A DNA stretch of 64,000 nucleotides from Chamaecrista fasciculata (lineage: Eukaryota > Streptophyta > Magnoliopsida > Fabales > Fabaceae). The DNA lies in contig QANZ01052502.1 of assembly GCA_003254925.1 (NCBI GenBank), positions 12,684 through 76,683 of the forward strand, given 5' to 3'. Below the pieces are notes generated by a model, which saw only the letters and a program-made list of their open reading frames with translations, searched no databases and was not told the origin of the DNA. The number at the start of each line of letters is the position of its first letter. The stretch's first letter is position 1. Made by a program: the position numbers and the translations under genes. This document shows, piece by piece, positions 11,117 to 21,400 of this stretch.

Positions 11117-11117
<1 letters not shown>
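10691..11117. other. AT-rich intergenic DNA, nothing identified
   Basis: Very AT-rich sequence with no convincing gene, terminal repeat or RNA. Short open frames here are chance. Confidence 0.5.

Positions 11118-11170
<53 letters not shown>
11118..11170. repeat. (ATT)n microsatellite
   Basis: Uninterrupted trinucleotide run of about 17 units, followed by an N at 11171, which is probably an unresolved repeat length. Confidence 0.9.
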
Positions 11171-11380
11171 NTATTTGTCTAGTAGCTTTGTTAGTTATTC
11201 TCCAAGCCAATGAGGTGATGACATACATATGTTTTTATTCCTCATCAATTGTATATATCCCTGAAAGAGTAATGAGTCATTCACGGAATATTTCAGCATA
11301 TTGTCTTATTCTCTAAGTGCCATTTCTCATGGACTCACTCATGTATATAATGAAGGTTAATAGTTACTCACATTTCAGAG

Positions 11381-11606
11381 GTGGTCAGCCCACTAGCCTT
11401 ATCTAATTACAATCAATTGGGTCTTTTGGTCAAATATATTAACCAAAATCCAATGAACAATCTAATGGGATTCTAAATTTTGTTGACATTATACTTTAAT
11501 AATTGAAGTTAAAAATTCATATTAGCTATTGAATTTGAATTAGTATCTTAACAAAATGGCTATATTGATTGTAATTGCATCTTTCAAGGACTAAATCTTA
11601 TAATTA
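11381..11606. repeat. Direct repeat, copy 1
   Basis: Matches 11743-11966 in the same orientation. Shared words include CCACTAGCCTTATCTAATTA, ATCTAATGGGATTCTAAATT and TGTAATTGCATCTTTCAAGG. The offset is ~360 bp. There is no coding frame. This is probably a local duplication, or two half-copies of one repeat. Confidence 0.75.
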
Positions 11607-11742
11607 AATTACTTAAAGATAGAACATGGTAACAAATCGTGAAAGAACATAGTACCAAAGTAAAATCGGTCCATAAAACAAGATACCAAAATGTAATTTA
11701 CCCTTAATTTAATATATGGATCACGAGAAGGAAAGTCCACTT

Positions 11743-11966
11743 ATCAGGTGACCAGTCCACTAGCCTTATCTAATTATAATCAATTGGGTCTTTTTGTCAA
11801 ATATATTAACAAAAATCCATTGAAAAATCTAATGGGATTCTAAATTTTGTTGACAATACACCTAGTAATTGATGTTACATTAAAAATTTCAATTTGAATT
11901 AGTATCTTAACAAAAGGGCTCAATTGATTGTAATTGCATCTTTCAAGGACTAAATCTTATAATTTC
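11743..11966. repeat. Direct repeat, copy 2
   Basis: Second copy of the 11381-11606 segment, differing by substitutions and small indels, so the duplication is not recent. Confidence 0.75.
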
Positions 11967-12300
11967 TTTTTTCAAGAGACTAAATTTAAAAATTTATTAT
12001 CTTTCAAAGACCAAATCATTAATTTACTCATATATATTATCTTAAAGGCCTTATGTCAACTAAATTAAATTCATGGGTCAAGTTTATGACAAACTTGTAA
12101 CTAAATTATTCAAGTGAATGGATCCTCGTCCTCTGCATTTTTTTTTTTTTGCCTGATGGTCCTCTGCATTTGGAGGTAGAGAAGAGGTTAATGAAGTCAG
12201 AGAGAAATACAAATAGATATTTTTTTTTTTAATTTACCAAACTAAATGATTTTTTATTTGAAAGATTGTATTTTAGTTTACTTTTTAAATGAATATTTTT

Positions 12301-12694
12301 TGGCAAAAGCACCTTTTTTTTTTCAACCTTTATATTTATTTTCAATTTTGTCCCCAAAGATTTTTTATTGTCAACATTGTTCCAACTTAAAGTTTTATAT
12401 TTTGATCGGTTTTATCATTTGCTCTTACTTTAGCCAAACGTTAACGAAAGATTCTACGTGGCTAATGATATATTACGTAAAATTGATATAAAAAACAAAA
12501 ACAAAAGAAAAACTCAAATCCTAACTTCAGATTTAAAACACCATGAAGCATGTTGTTAATTTATTGAAGGAAGTTAGTCATAGGATAAAATCAACCAAAA
12601 TGTGAAACTTTGGGATAAAATTGACAGTAAAAAAACATTGGCGATGAAATTAAAAATTGATGGGAAGCTTGAGAACAAAAATGATACTTTTGTC
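12301..12694. mobile_element. MITE family M6, copy 1 (9-bp target duplication)
   Basis: 394-bp fold-back element. Its ends are inverted (GGCAAAAG at left, CTTTTGTC at right), and the inner arms also pair: the left reads ...TTTTATATTTTGATCGG, and the right carries its near-complement around 12590-12610. It is flanked by perfect 9-bp repeats AATATTTTT (12292-12300 and 12695-12703), the length made by Mutator-like transposases. It is non-coding. A second copy lies at 16774-17156. Confidence 0.75.
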
Positions 12695-12910
12695 AATATT
12701 TTTAGTTAATGCTTTGAAAATATTGGTTCGATAAATTTTTAATAATATTAACCCTAAGAATATATGATAATAATATATTATTACAAGAGGAAAAAGAATA
12801 TTCTAAAATGTTTTCACTAACAATTTTTTAAGAAGCTAAAATAACGACAATGAGTAGAAGCTTCTAAAATAATGTTTGACGACACAGCTAACCTAGGTTT
12901 GTTCTCGGGC

Positions 12911-12918
12911 TATATAAA
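12911..12918 (+). promoter_or_regulatory. Candidate TATA box
   Basis: TATATAAAG about 120 bp upstream of an ATG (13031), followed by a CT-rich leader (12975-13005) typical of plant 5' UTRs. Confidence 0.4.
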
Positions 12919-13030
12919 GCATCGAATCATTAGATTACAAAGTATTAGCCGCACACTTACAAACTCAAAACTTAGGGTTTCTTTCTCTTTTTCTTTCTCC
13001 ATTTGCTGGAACAAGTTAGAGATCCAGGCG

Positions 13031-13495
13031 ATGGAACCATGTGATCAAGACGAAGATGCCGATAAAACTAATAGAGAAAAGATGAATACAACTTCTACAA
13101 ATCTAATCAATGATTCACCAAATAAAGGTATACGTGATAGACTATTGATCATATTTCTGATTCGTATATTGTTTTAAATTAAGCATAAATCATCGTTGCT
13201 TTGTATATTAAATCAAATTAATTGAGTGAATGAATGATTTTGACAAAGAAAAGGAATACAGAATTATTTTGAAGGTTATAATAATTTTTGGTGCAAGAAG
13301 TTCATTGAGTTTGTAACTCAACCCTATAATTTCATTCTTTGTTACTCAATCGTTATATTTTATAAAAATTTGTAAAAAAAATTTTAATAATTAATATTGT
13401 TAAAACTCTATGTTAATCATATATCCAGATCAGTCGCTTCGATTATGTCTCCTATGTCATCTCCTGAGCGTTTTATGGAAGAGACAAGGATGCAG
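13031..13495 (+). CDS. Possible 5' exons of an unidentified gene
   Basis: ATG at 13031 opens MEPCDQDEDADKTNREKMN..., an acidic, hydrophilic start ending at a GT donor after 13127 (phase 1). A compatible acceptor (AG before 13434) gives a second exon to 13495, reading VASIMSPMSSPERFMEETRM, again followed by a GT donor. A TATA box and CT-rich leader precede it. No domain is recognised and later exons cannot be followed: the next candidate exon, at ~13571, has a homologue at ~17262 but the two differ by indels. It may be the start of a decayed or rearranged gene. An alternative acceptor at 13429 gives a different frame. Confidence 0.4.
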
Positions 13496-13559
13496 GTATT
13501 CTATTCTTACACTATCTTGCTTTCTTGTAATGTGATTCCAAAACTTACATTGATTGCCT

Positions 13560-13960
13560 CAATTTAATGCAGATAGGTTAAAAAACGTTTATACCGAAGC
13601 CTTCTCACTTGTCACCATTCAAATTAAAGTACATAGCTTTCAGGAAAATGTTTATATTTTCAGATTATTTATTAATCTCAAACCTTTACAGTTATATGTA
13701 TAATATATATTTTGTTGTCTTAGTTACTTATAGATATATATTTTTTTTATATTATCTGAATATGCTATTAATTGCTGTCTTAGTTACTTATAGAGATATC
13801 TTTTTCATATTATTTGAATGTGCTATTAATTGCTTTTTTAATTTCACCTGTACTTTTTCTTGATGTTGTACACTTCTATCTTAGCATCAGTACATTCTGT
13901 GGATGTTCATAGTTGATTGAGAATTCTCAACTTGTGGCATCACCGTTGGTTTTTATATTG
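13560..13960 (+). repeat. Duplicated segment, copy 1
   Basis: Shares with 17255-17460 a block around CTTCT(C/T)ACTTGTCAC and ATTCAAATTAAAGTACAT, then weaker similarity down to TGTG(G/A)CATCACC. It may be an exon-intron piece of the candidate gene starting at 13031 that was duplicated about 3.7 kb downstream. Confidence 0.55.
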
Positions 13961-14319
13961 ATACTTTTTAGTATTAATAGTATATAAGTTAACCACATCA
14001 ATTTGTTTTTGTTCCAAATCTTATTTTAGTTTTTATACTATAGGATGAATTATAGTCTTTTGGTACTAAAAGTATTTTTTCTTTTAGTGTAATCTTCAAA
14101 CTTTCACACTTGTTACACCATTGGTCCAAAGACAAACTCTGTTTGCACTTAGCCATTAAGTATGATCTAGATCACTAAGATGAAAACTTTCTCTCTCATA
14201 AATGCATGGTTGATGTGGGCTGCAGAGAAAGAAGAAACATCATTTCAATTCTCTCTATCTTCTACACCCACCATTTCTTCCTTATTTATTCTCTTTATGT
14301 CAATTAATATTCTATGAAT

Positions 14320-14341
14320 TTATATATATATATATATATAT
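14320..14341. repeat. (TA)n microsatellite
   Basis: About eleven TA units. Similar runs occur at 17386-17400, 33590-33606, 34908-34924 and 56161-56188. Confidence 0.85.
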
Positions 14342-14408
14342 TGGGGTTAAGAAGTAGAATCAATATTATAAGTGAAATCCTATTGTCTCTATTTCTGTTA
14401 ATTCATTA

Positions 14409-14870
14409 TACTACAAGAAAATTACAGTTTTGTGATGGACTTCTTGAAAATTCTGTCACCAACCAAGGTTTGTGACGGAAAACAATTCCATCACATTTGC
14501 TTCTTCACAAATTTTTTCGTGATCGAAAATATGTTCTGTGACGGGTTTCTGACGGATTTTGTGACAGAGATGTCAAACTCAATGACAGAAATTACCCATC
14601 ACAAATCAGTGATGGAATTAGTGACCAATCCTTTGTAAAAAATTTGCAACTAGTTTTGTGCAGAATATCTGTCACAAAGTAGTGACAGACATTGTAACAG
14701 TTGCCTTGCTTGTCACAAAATTGTGACAGAATATGTGACAGACGATTTCGTTACAAATCTGTGGTTTTCCTTTTCTATTTATTCTGTCACAAATCCATTC
14801 AAAATTGATTTTTCTATTTAAAAAAAATTTCTCTATTCTCACAAATTTGACAGCAAATAAAGCATGATTG
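14409..14870 (+). mobile_element. CACTA-type transposon end (remnant)
   Basis: Begins ACTACAAGAAAATTACAG, close to the CACTACAAGAAA terminus of plant CACTA (EnSpm) elements. It continues with many short inverted and direct copies of TGTGACAGA / TCTGTCACAAA, the subterminal repeat pattern where CACTA transposases bind. The first base of the terminus is changed and the other end is not evident, although CACTACAAGA occurs again at 15373. No transposase is seen. Confidence 0.55.
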
Positions 14871-15861
14871 TTTGACATTTAATCAATGGTAGAGAAGCTC
14901 AGCATGAATTAAGAAGGGAATCAATATACCCCAAACACATAATCCTAATGCATGATTATAATTAAAAATGTAGACCGGCACGAATTAGAAGCTTCCCATA
15001 TTGATATATAACCACATCTGAGTCCATACAAAAAGCCACCAACTAAACATACAAAGAGCAACTACACTTTGTAAGGAGTTAGAGTACAGAACAATGAACA
15101 TTCACCTTTGACAGTACATCACTTAAGCTTTCTAGTTTCTGTGTAGTTTTCTAGGAGGGCAATTTCTTAATACTATATGTATTAAAGGGGTTTCAATTAC
15201 GGACCTCCAAAGAGACTGGACGAAAATATTGATGTAGCATCCTCATTTTGTATTCTTTTGTATCTTTCTATCTCTAAAATTTTATTTTCTTATAAAAAAG
15301 TTAGTAGCTATATATTAAAATAATTTAAAACACGTGCAAGCTTAATATTGACTTGAGTTAAACTTGGTATGCACTACAAGACTTTTCTTAGTAGACTTAA
15401 GTTTACGGCTTTTCTATAATCCTAATAAACCAAAAAAGAAAATCATCATTAACAAAGTGATCATAGTACTATATCATTGAGAACCAAAATATCATTGCCT
15501 TTCGTTACTTTTGCATAAGTAGGTCATTATACACATCAATAAGTAAAGGATAATAAAACTGAAAAAAGGCTCTTTTTTGGACAAAATGAAATCTAGGGTG
15601 CGTTTGGTACGTTGTGATTTCAATGATACGTAATATTAGAGTATAAGATACATGATATTTATAATACTAATGTTTAGTATGACAATGGTAAATATTAGAG
15701 ATGTAAAATGCATATTTTTGATATTCTCTATTGCATCATGTTCTTCGTCTTCACTGACTTCCTTAGCTTCAAATGTCAACTGTTGCATACTCTTCTGTTT
15801 TTTATCCTTATTAAGGTTTGATGTTGATGTGTCCAGGCTCTTAGAATCTGAAGAAGCCAAA

Positions 15862-16010
15862 GAGGAGGGGTTCATAAATCTTTTTGATCTCCTCAGAGGA
15901 CTTGATCACATGCTTGAACTTTCTGGTTCCAAGCCAAAGCAGTTTATCTCGGATTTCTGCAGCCCACCGACCCCATTTTCTCTGGCGAACACCCCTGAAC
16001 TTGAAGAGTT
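15862..16010 (-). pseudogene. AP2/ERF DNA-binding domain fragment
   Basis: On the minus strand, 15925-16002 reads [19 protein letters not shown] followed by KLLWLGT. This is the beta-sheet half of an AP2/ERF domain of the ERF subfamily (consensus RGVRQR.WG.WAAEIRDP...R.WLGT). The four residues between EIRD and LWLGT are missing, and the helical half after WLGT is replaced by unrelated residues leading to a stop at ~15850. Upstream in frame there is a stop a few codons before the domain. It is therefore a decayed fragment of a transcription-factor gene. The [12 protein letters not shown] spelling is usual in CRF/ERF118-like proteins, but assignment beyond ERF is a guess. Confidence 0.7.
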
Positions 16011-16180
16011 TTCCATATATTCAGCTGTACTTTGTAAGACCAATAGATACAAGAAACTTAGAACCATAAGTTTAAAGGAATATATATGTCTACCTGAAAT
16101 ACAAATGCAACTAAAGAGTGTATTATATATTTTTATTATATTAAACTAAATATATTATTTTTTATTTATTTAATTATTAA

Positions 16181-16275
16181 CGGTCCGACCCCGGTTGAAC
16201 CCCGGTTGAACCATTGAACCTTGAACCGCTGCTTCGGTCGGTTCAATGACCGGTCCGGTTTTAATAACCTTGGTT
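16181..16275. mobile_element. hAT-like terminal repeat fragment
   Basis: GC-rich block with repeated CCGGTTGAACC and GGTTCAATGACCGGTCCGG words ending TTTTAATAACCTTGG. This CCGGTCCGG/AACCTTG texture is typical of one end of plant hAT/Tip100-type elements. The opposite end is not found nearby. Confidence 0.4.
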
Positions 16276-16400
16276 AATATAGTTTGTATTCAGTTATGTC
16301 AGTTAGTCTCTATTGCCTGTATTAGTCCTTTCCATTCTCTATTATAAATAGAGAGCTTTGTACAGTGTTCATAAATGAGAAAAGTTTAATTCATTCATTC
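16276..16400 (+). mobile_element. Possible LTR fragment with TATA box
   Basis: ATTATAAATAGAGAG (about 16339-16353) followed by a leader with repeated TTCATTCATT resembles the U3/R region of small plant LTR elements. No ends or target duplication are visible. Confidence 0.25.
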
Positions 16401-16773
16401 ATTTCTGTTTCATCCATTCTCTATTATTCACTAATTAAGAGATTACTTATATTCAATGAAATGCTGATACCCATTCAAAGTAACAGAATCAGAATGCAGA
16501 AAACTTGGGAGATAAGAAAGATTAGAAATGTGAATCGTGATAATCCAAGTTTCAACTTTCTACTTCGCTCATCGCTTCTTTAATTCTCAATCTAAACATA
16601 CCCGTTTAAGTTTATAGTAAGTTGTCTTGACTTTACCTTTATGTCTTCATTTTACAATTTATCAATTTTTATTTTGCCAAGTATCTCTTCTCTAGAAATA
16701 AAATTGAATTATTTATGAAAGTTATTGTCTTCCTAATTCATAACCATCACCATTCAATCAATCCCTTTTTTCT

Positions 16774-17156
16774 TGTTAAAAGCACTCTTTTCATCCCCAA
16801 ATTTTACATCAATTTAAAAATTCATCCTCAATATTTATTTACTGTTAATTTTGGCCCCAAAGTTTCATATTTTGACTGATTTTATTCTTTTCTTTTATTT
16901 TAGCCAAATATCAATGGCAGATTCTAGGTAGCTAATGACACATAATGTTAAATTGATAGAAAATGAAATTCAAATCTTAACTTAGATTTAAAAAAACACG
17001 ATAAAGTCTGTCATTAATTAATTGAAAGAAGTTTGTCGCCAATGAATAAAATCAACCAAATATAAAACTTTGAGGATATAATTGATAGTTAACACACATT
17101 AGAAACAAAATTAAAAATTCATGTAAAATTTAAGGACTAAAAGAGTACTTTTCCCA
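16774..17156. mobile_element. MITE family M6, copy 2
   Basis: Same family and orientation as 12301-12694, about 383 bp. It shares TTAAAAGCAC at left, the GATTCTA(C/G)GT(G/A)GCTAATGA centre and TAAAATCAACCAAA on the right arm. It is flanked by poorly informative T-runs, compatible with an 8-of-9 target duplication. Confidence 0.65.
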
Positions 17157-17254
17157 TTTTTTTCTAAAAAGAATCTTTTATTCTGATTTACTGATTTATC
17201 TTCGATGCCACTATTTGGTGGCCTTCTTTTGAAAAAAGTCTCATTCATAGTAAG

Positions 17255-17460
17255 TTCTGCAGATATGTTAAAGTTGCTTATACCAAAGCCTTCTTACTTG
17301 TCACAATTCAAATTAAAGTACATGATTTTCTGAAAATTGTTTATATTTTTAGATAACTAATTAATCTCATTCTTTATAATTATAATATATATATATATAT
17401 TTCCTAATGTTTTACACTTGTAAGTTTGCAGCAATTCATTGTGCAGATGTTCTCAAATTG
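17255..17460 (+). repeat. Duplicated segment, copy 2
   Basis: Counterpart of 13560-13960. Here a short frame MLKLLIPKPSYLSQFKLK lies between an AG (17261) and a GT, suggesting the duplicated block was once exonic. Confidence 0.5.
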
Positions 17461-17667
17461 TGACATCACCTTCCTTCTTTTAATTTTTAAATGGGAGATG
17501 ATTTTACGGAAATGCGAGCACGCAACCTTTAACAAAGGGAGTGTTCATTCAAGATTTATGGTCAACTTATAAGAATATATATACGATTTAAAAATCTCAT
17601 CTTTTCATCTTTTCTAAATATAAGAGAAATGTCACAATCAAAAGTCTAAAGACAATTAAGGTTTTAA

Positions 17668-18473
17668 ACCTATGTTGCTTTTGCACGAGTACGGGTCCAG
17701 ATATGGGTTACGGCTGTCTTTGCAAATTATGGGGTACAAGTACAGCATAATAAATTTATAAAAAATTATATATATTTAATATTTTTGATATATTTCATTT
17801 AATAATAGAAAAATAAAAAAACAAAGAGATTGACTGAATTTTCAAATAACATAAATCTAAACTCTAAACTCTAATACTAGAAATCTCATCAATCTTCTTT
17901 ATGAGCAGTCAAAATTTCGGCTTCTAAATATGGCTCATAAAGAGAAAGGCTTGCAACCCCAAGAGTTCAAACATCATCACCTATCACAATTTATAAAATA
18001 TTACAAAATTATAAAATTAATAATATAATAATATAATTTAAAAATATACTTATAATTCATAAATAATTTATTCATAAAATGATAAGTACACCTACCATCT
18101 TCTTTCTTTAATATAATAATTAATTTAGATATATAGAATTAGATAGTGGATTGACATTGTACAGTATACACCTACTTACTGGGCAAGAGACATTTTATTG
18201 GAGGAGCAAATTTAATAATTAATAGTAATTTATCAAGAAAAAGCAAACTTTATTTTGGAGGAAGTAAGAAAAGTAAAAAACGAAAATAGGGCATTACCTA
18301 TTCACCTTCTTCCTCAAACTTTTTGTGTGCTTCCTCATAATTTTTCTCTCTTCTACATACTCTTCATCCTTAGAATGTTGATTCATTGAAGCCTTGAAGG
18401 AGATAGACTTTCTTCTACTTTTGCTCTATTTTTTCTGTATGCTCTGTTTCCTCTACGTGATGTTCCGTTTTCA
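17668..18473. other. AT-rich DNA with a degenerate repeat edge
   Basis: The left edge (GCACGAGTACGGGTCC...) resembles, in inverted form, the block at 23110-23230 beyond the long LTR. This suggests that the LTR landed inside an older inverted-repeat element. The rest is AT-rich sequence with no gene or RNA recognised. Confidence 0.3.
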
Positions 18474-21400
18474 TCTGAGATCCCAGAATTTTCAATTTTA
18501 GTTTTCAAGAATAGAATTAATGTTTTTTTTTTTGAATTTTTGATAGATCTTTAAGCTAATTTTAAACCAGTATAAGGGAGTTTTAGTTTAGAATTTTTAG
18601 AAATTTGAAAACTTGACTGTTTAAAATTTTAATTGTCATGTTTGAAATCATCATATTTTAATTGACTTGTGATAAAAATTTGGGAGCAAACAGAGTTTAA
18701 AATTTAATCTGTTCTTTTATTTTGACCCTACAATAAGACACTTTCGAGTATGAACAGAAATATCTTAGAGATAAACTTTTCAAAAACAAATTACATATTT
18801 GTAATCTACACTTTGTAACGAAACTAATGATATAAATTTTGTTTAGAAACTCTATTTCTAAAATTTCAAGTTTTAAGGACTGTTTGAAAGAATCCAATGG
18901 TTGTGGGCATTTTCCATAAATTTCAGTTCTTGTGTCACCACAATTTAATAGTATATCTGCTCCCTCAATTCCCAAAAATCACAAAACAGCCCCAACTCCT
19001 TATATCAGCCCATTTGACGCCCCTTTCTCCCTCATTTCTCCTCCCCTTCGTCTCACACCTTCAATCACTCTCCACTCACACCAGCTGCCATGCGACCATG
19101 ACCAGCCACCACAGACGACGCCGGCGACTTCCCAGAGCCACCGCACGCCGGCGTACAACCACCACCGACCCTCCTCCCTTGGTTTGTATCTTTCTCTCCC
19201 ATCTTCTTCTCTATTCTTCCTCTTTGGGTTGAACTAATCTCTTTTGATTTCTCCAAATTTCTGGTTGCTCCTTGATGTTAGTTTAGTCTTTGAGCTTCAT
19301 CCTTCCTCCTTCCCACCTCCATGGTCATCTTGGAAACCATATAAGCTTGGGCAATCTCTTCCATCCTCCATTTTCGGCCAAAATTTGGGTATGCTTCAAA
19401 AACATCAATTTTATCATTGTTTCTTGACTTTCTTGGTTGGAATGAATCCTTTGATGATATTATATTAGGTTGGGTATCTTTGGAAGCCATTAAAACTCCA
19501 AAATATTGAGATTTGGGATTGTTTTTACTCTAGGGTTTATAAGTGACGAAAATTGGGGTTTTTGGTCAAATCTCTTTATTTTCTTGAAATTGTTAGTTTG
19601 GATGAGTTCATTGGATAATAAAAATGAGTGCTAATGCATTGGGTTGAATTTTAAATGCGTAATTTGAAATTTGGTTATCGTGTATGAAACTTTCAAGTTT
19701 GCATTTTGGTCCATAGGGATGATTTTGATGGTTTTGATGAACTAAAGGGATTTCTTTGAAACTATGAGGGATTCTCATATCATACTCTTGATTTTAAAGT
19801 GTGAAGAACAAAATGCCCAAATTTAACTTAAAAGGGTGAAAGAGCCAAGTTTAAAGAATGACCCTATGTTTTTGACTTTGAAGTTTTGTTTGTAAAATTG
19901 CCTTGAACTTGTGGATTTCAAAACATTTGTTAAAGCTCCCAAATTGATACCCAAGCATTTTGTTAGTCGTTTGGTTAGTATTAGAACTTTAGCTGAGTGC
20001 GACTAAGGGTTAGGATGAGTATTAAGAAGTGGATGTATTGTTAGAGTCCTTCAGTAACTATTGTGAAGAGTTGGGTCTTTGGGTGATTTAGAAGTCGATT
20101 CTTGAATTGTGTAATTGAGTCCTTGTTTGTGAATGTGTTTATAGATTTGCTTACGTTGATCGTTGACCGAAAGCTACAAGGTGCAGTTATCGATTCTTCG
20201 GATTGAGGTGAGTGGCTTTTTCCTCCTTGCCTCATGTGAGGGCTTGATTGATGATGAAATTCATTTATTTTGTGAACTAACTTCTTCATTGACAGTTCGT
20301 TGAAATTTGGGAACCTTGAGTACTTTTGGATGTAAGTCTTTGCATTTTAAATATTTCGTTGATGGTGGTGAGTGATTGAATTGGAATTAAATTATTTTAA
20401 GATAATTATTACTTTTTGTGGATGAGTTATTGTGTATAACTTATTTTCTCGACAGTGGGATGAGATGATTATTTGTATTACTCCCCAATGAAGAGCGGAG
20501 GCTGATATATGTTCAAATTGGTGGGAATTTCCCCTACGGTGGGAACCTTGAATCTGCAATACTAGTCATTTAAATTAATTATTATGATGACGCAGGAGGG
20601 GGGTGGGTGTCCTTGATTATTTGGAGCTCTAAGGTTGGTTTGACTAGCGTTTAGATGAATCTATTGTGATCCTTATATTCTTGTAAATTGATTGATTTTC
20701 TTTAGAGGGTTATCAATATTATTGATTTTTCCATACACCATATGATATTCGTTTATATGTGCTTCCTTTTTGTGAGGTTAATGGACTTCTCTAAGTTATG
20801 TTTTCCTTTCTTTCGTTTTATCTACAATTTGGATGGCGATGTAGTGTTTAATTAGTTTGTTTTTTTTTCTTCATGTATTTGATTATAGGCTTCTTAATCG
20901 ACCCACCTTGATGGAAAAGATGAAATTCTTGCTGTGTATTTTATTTGTTCACTTAGAATGACGATCAATGTTGGTAATAGTATTTAATTTTTATTCGAGT
21001 GTTGTATGTCCTAAATTGATTAACTTGTGCTTGTACTTGTGATGTGCTTGAGCTCTTGTGTTTGTATTTGTGTTTGTGTTTGTTTGTGTTTGTGATTTTG
21101 ACGGTGATCGTGATCCTGATTGTTTTGGTGTTTGTATGAGTGGAAAAGGATGTTAGAAACCCCTGGAGACGGCGATACGTAACGCCCAGGTAGATATGAA
21201 AAACGAAATGGATATGAGAACCCATTAGGGACGGCGATACGTAACGCCCAAGTGGGAAAGAAAATGGATATGGAAATGAGAGCTCCCTGGTGACGGCGAT
21301 ACGTAACGCCCAGTGGATAAGGAAATAGAAATGAAGATGATTATGTAAATAAGAAACCCCCTGGGGACGGCGGTACGTAACGCCTAGGTGGGAAGTGGAA

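Noticed and set aside
18897..19237. Pro/Ser/His-rich plus frames
   Set aside because: They lie in the CT-rich leader of the long LTR and are not kept in the other family copy.
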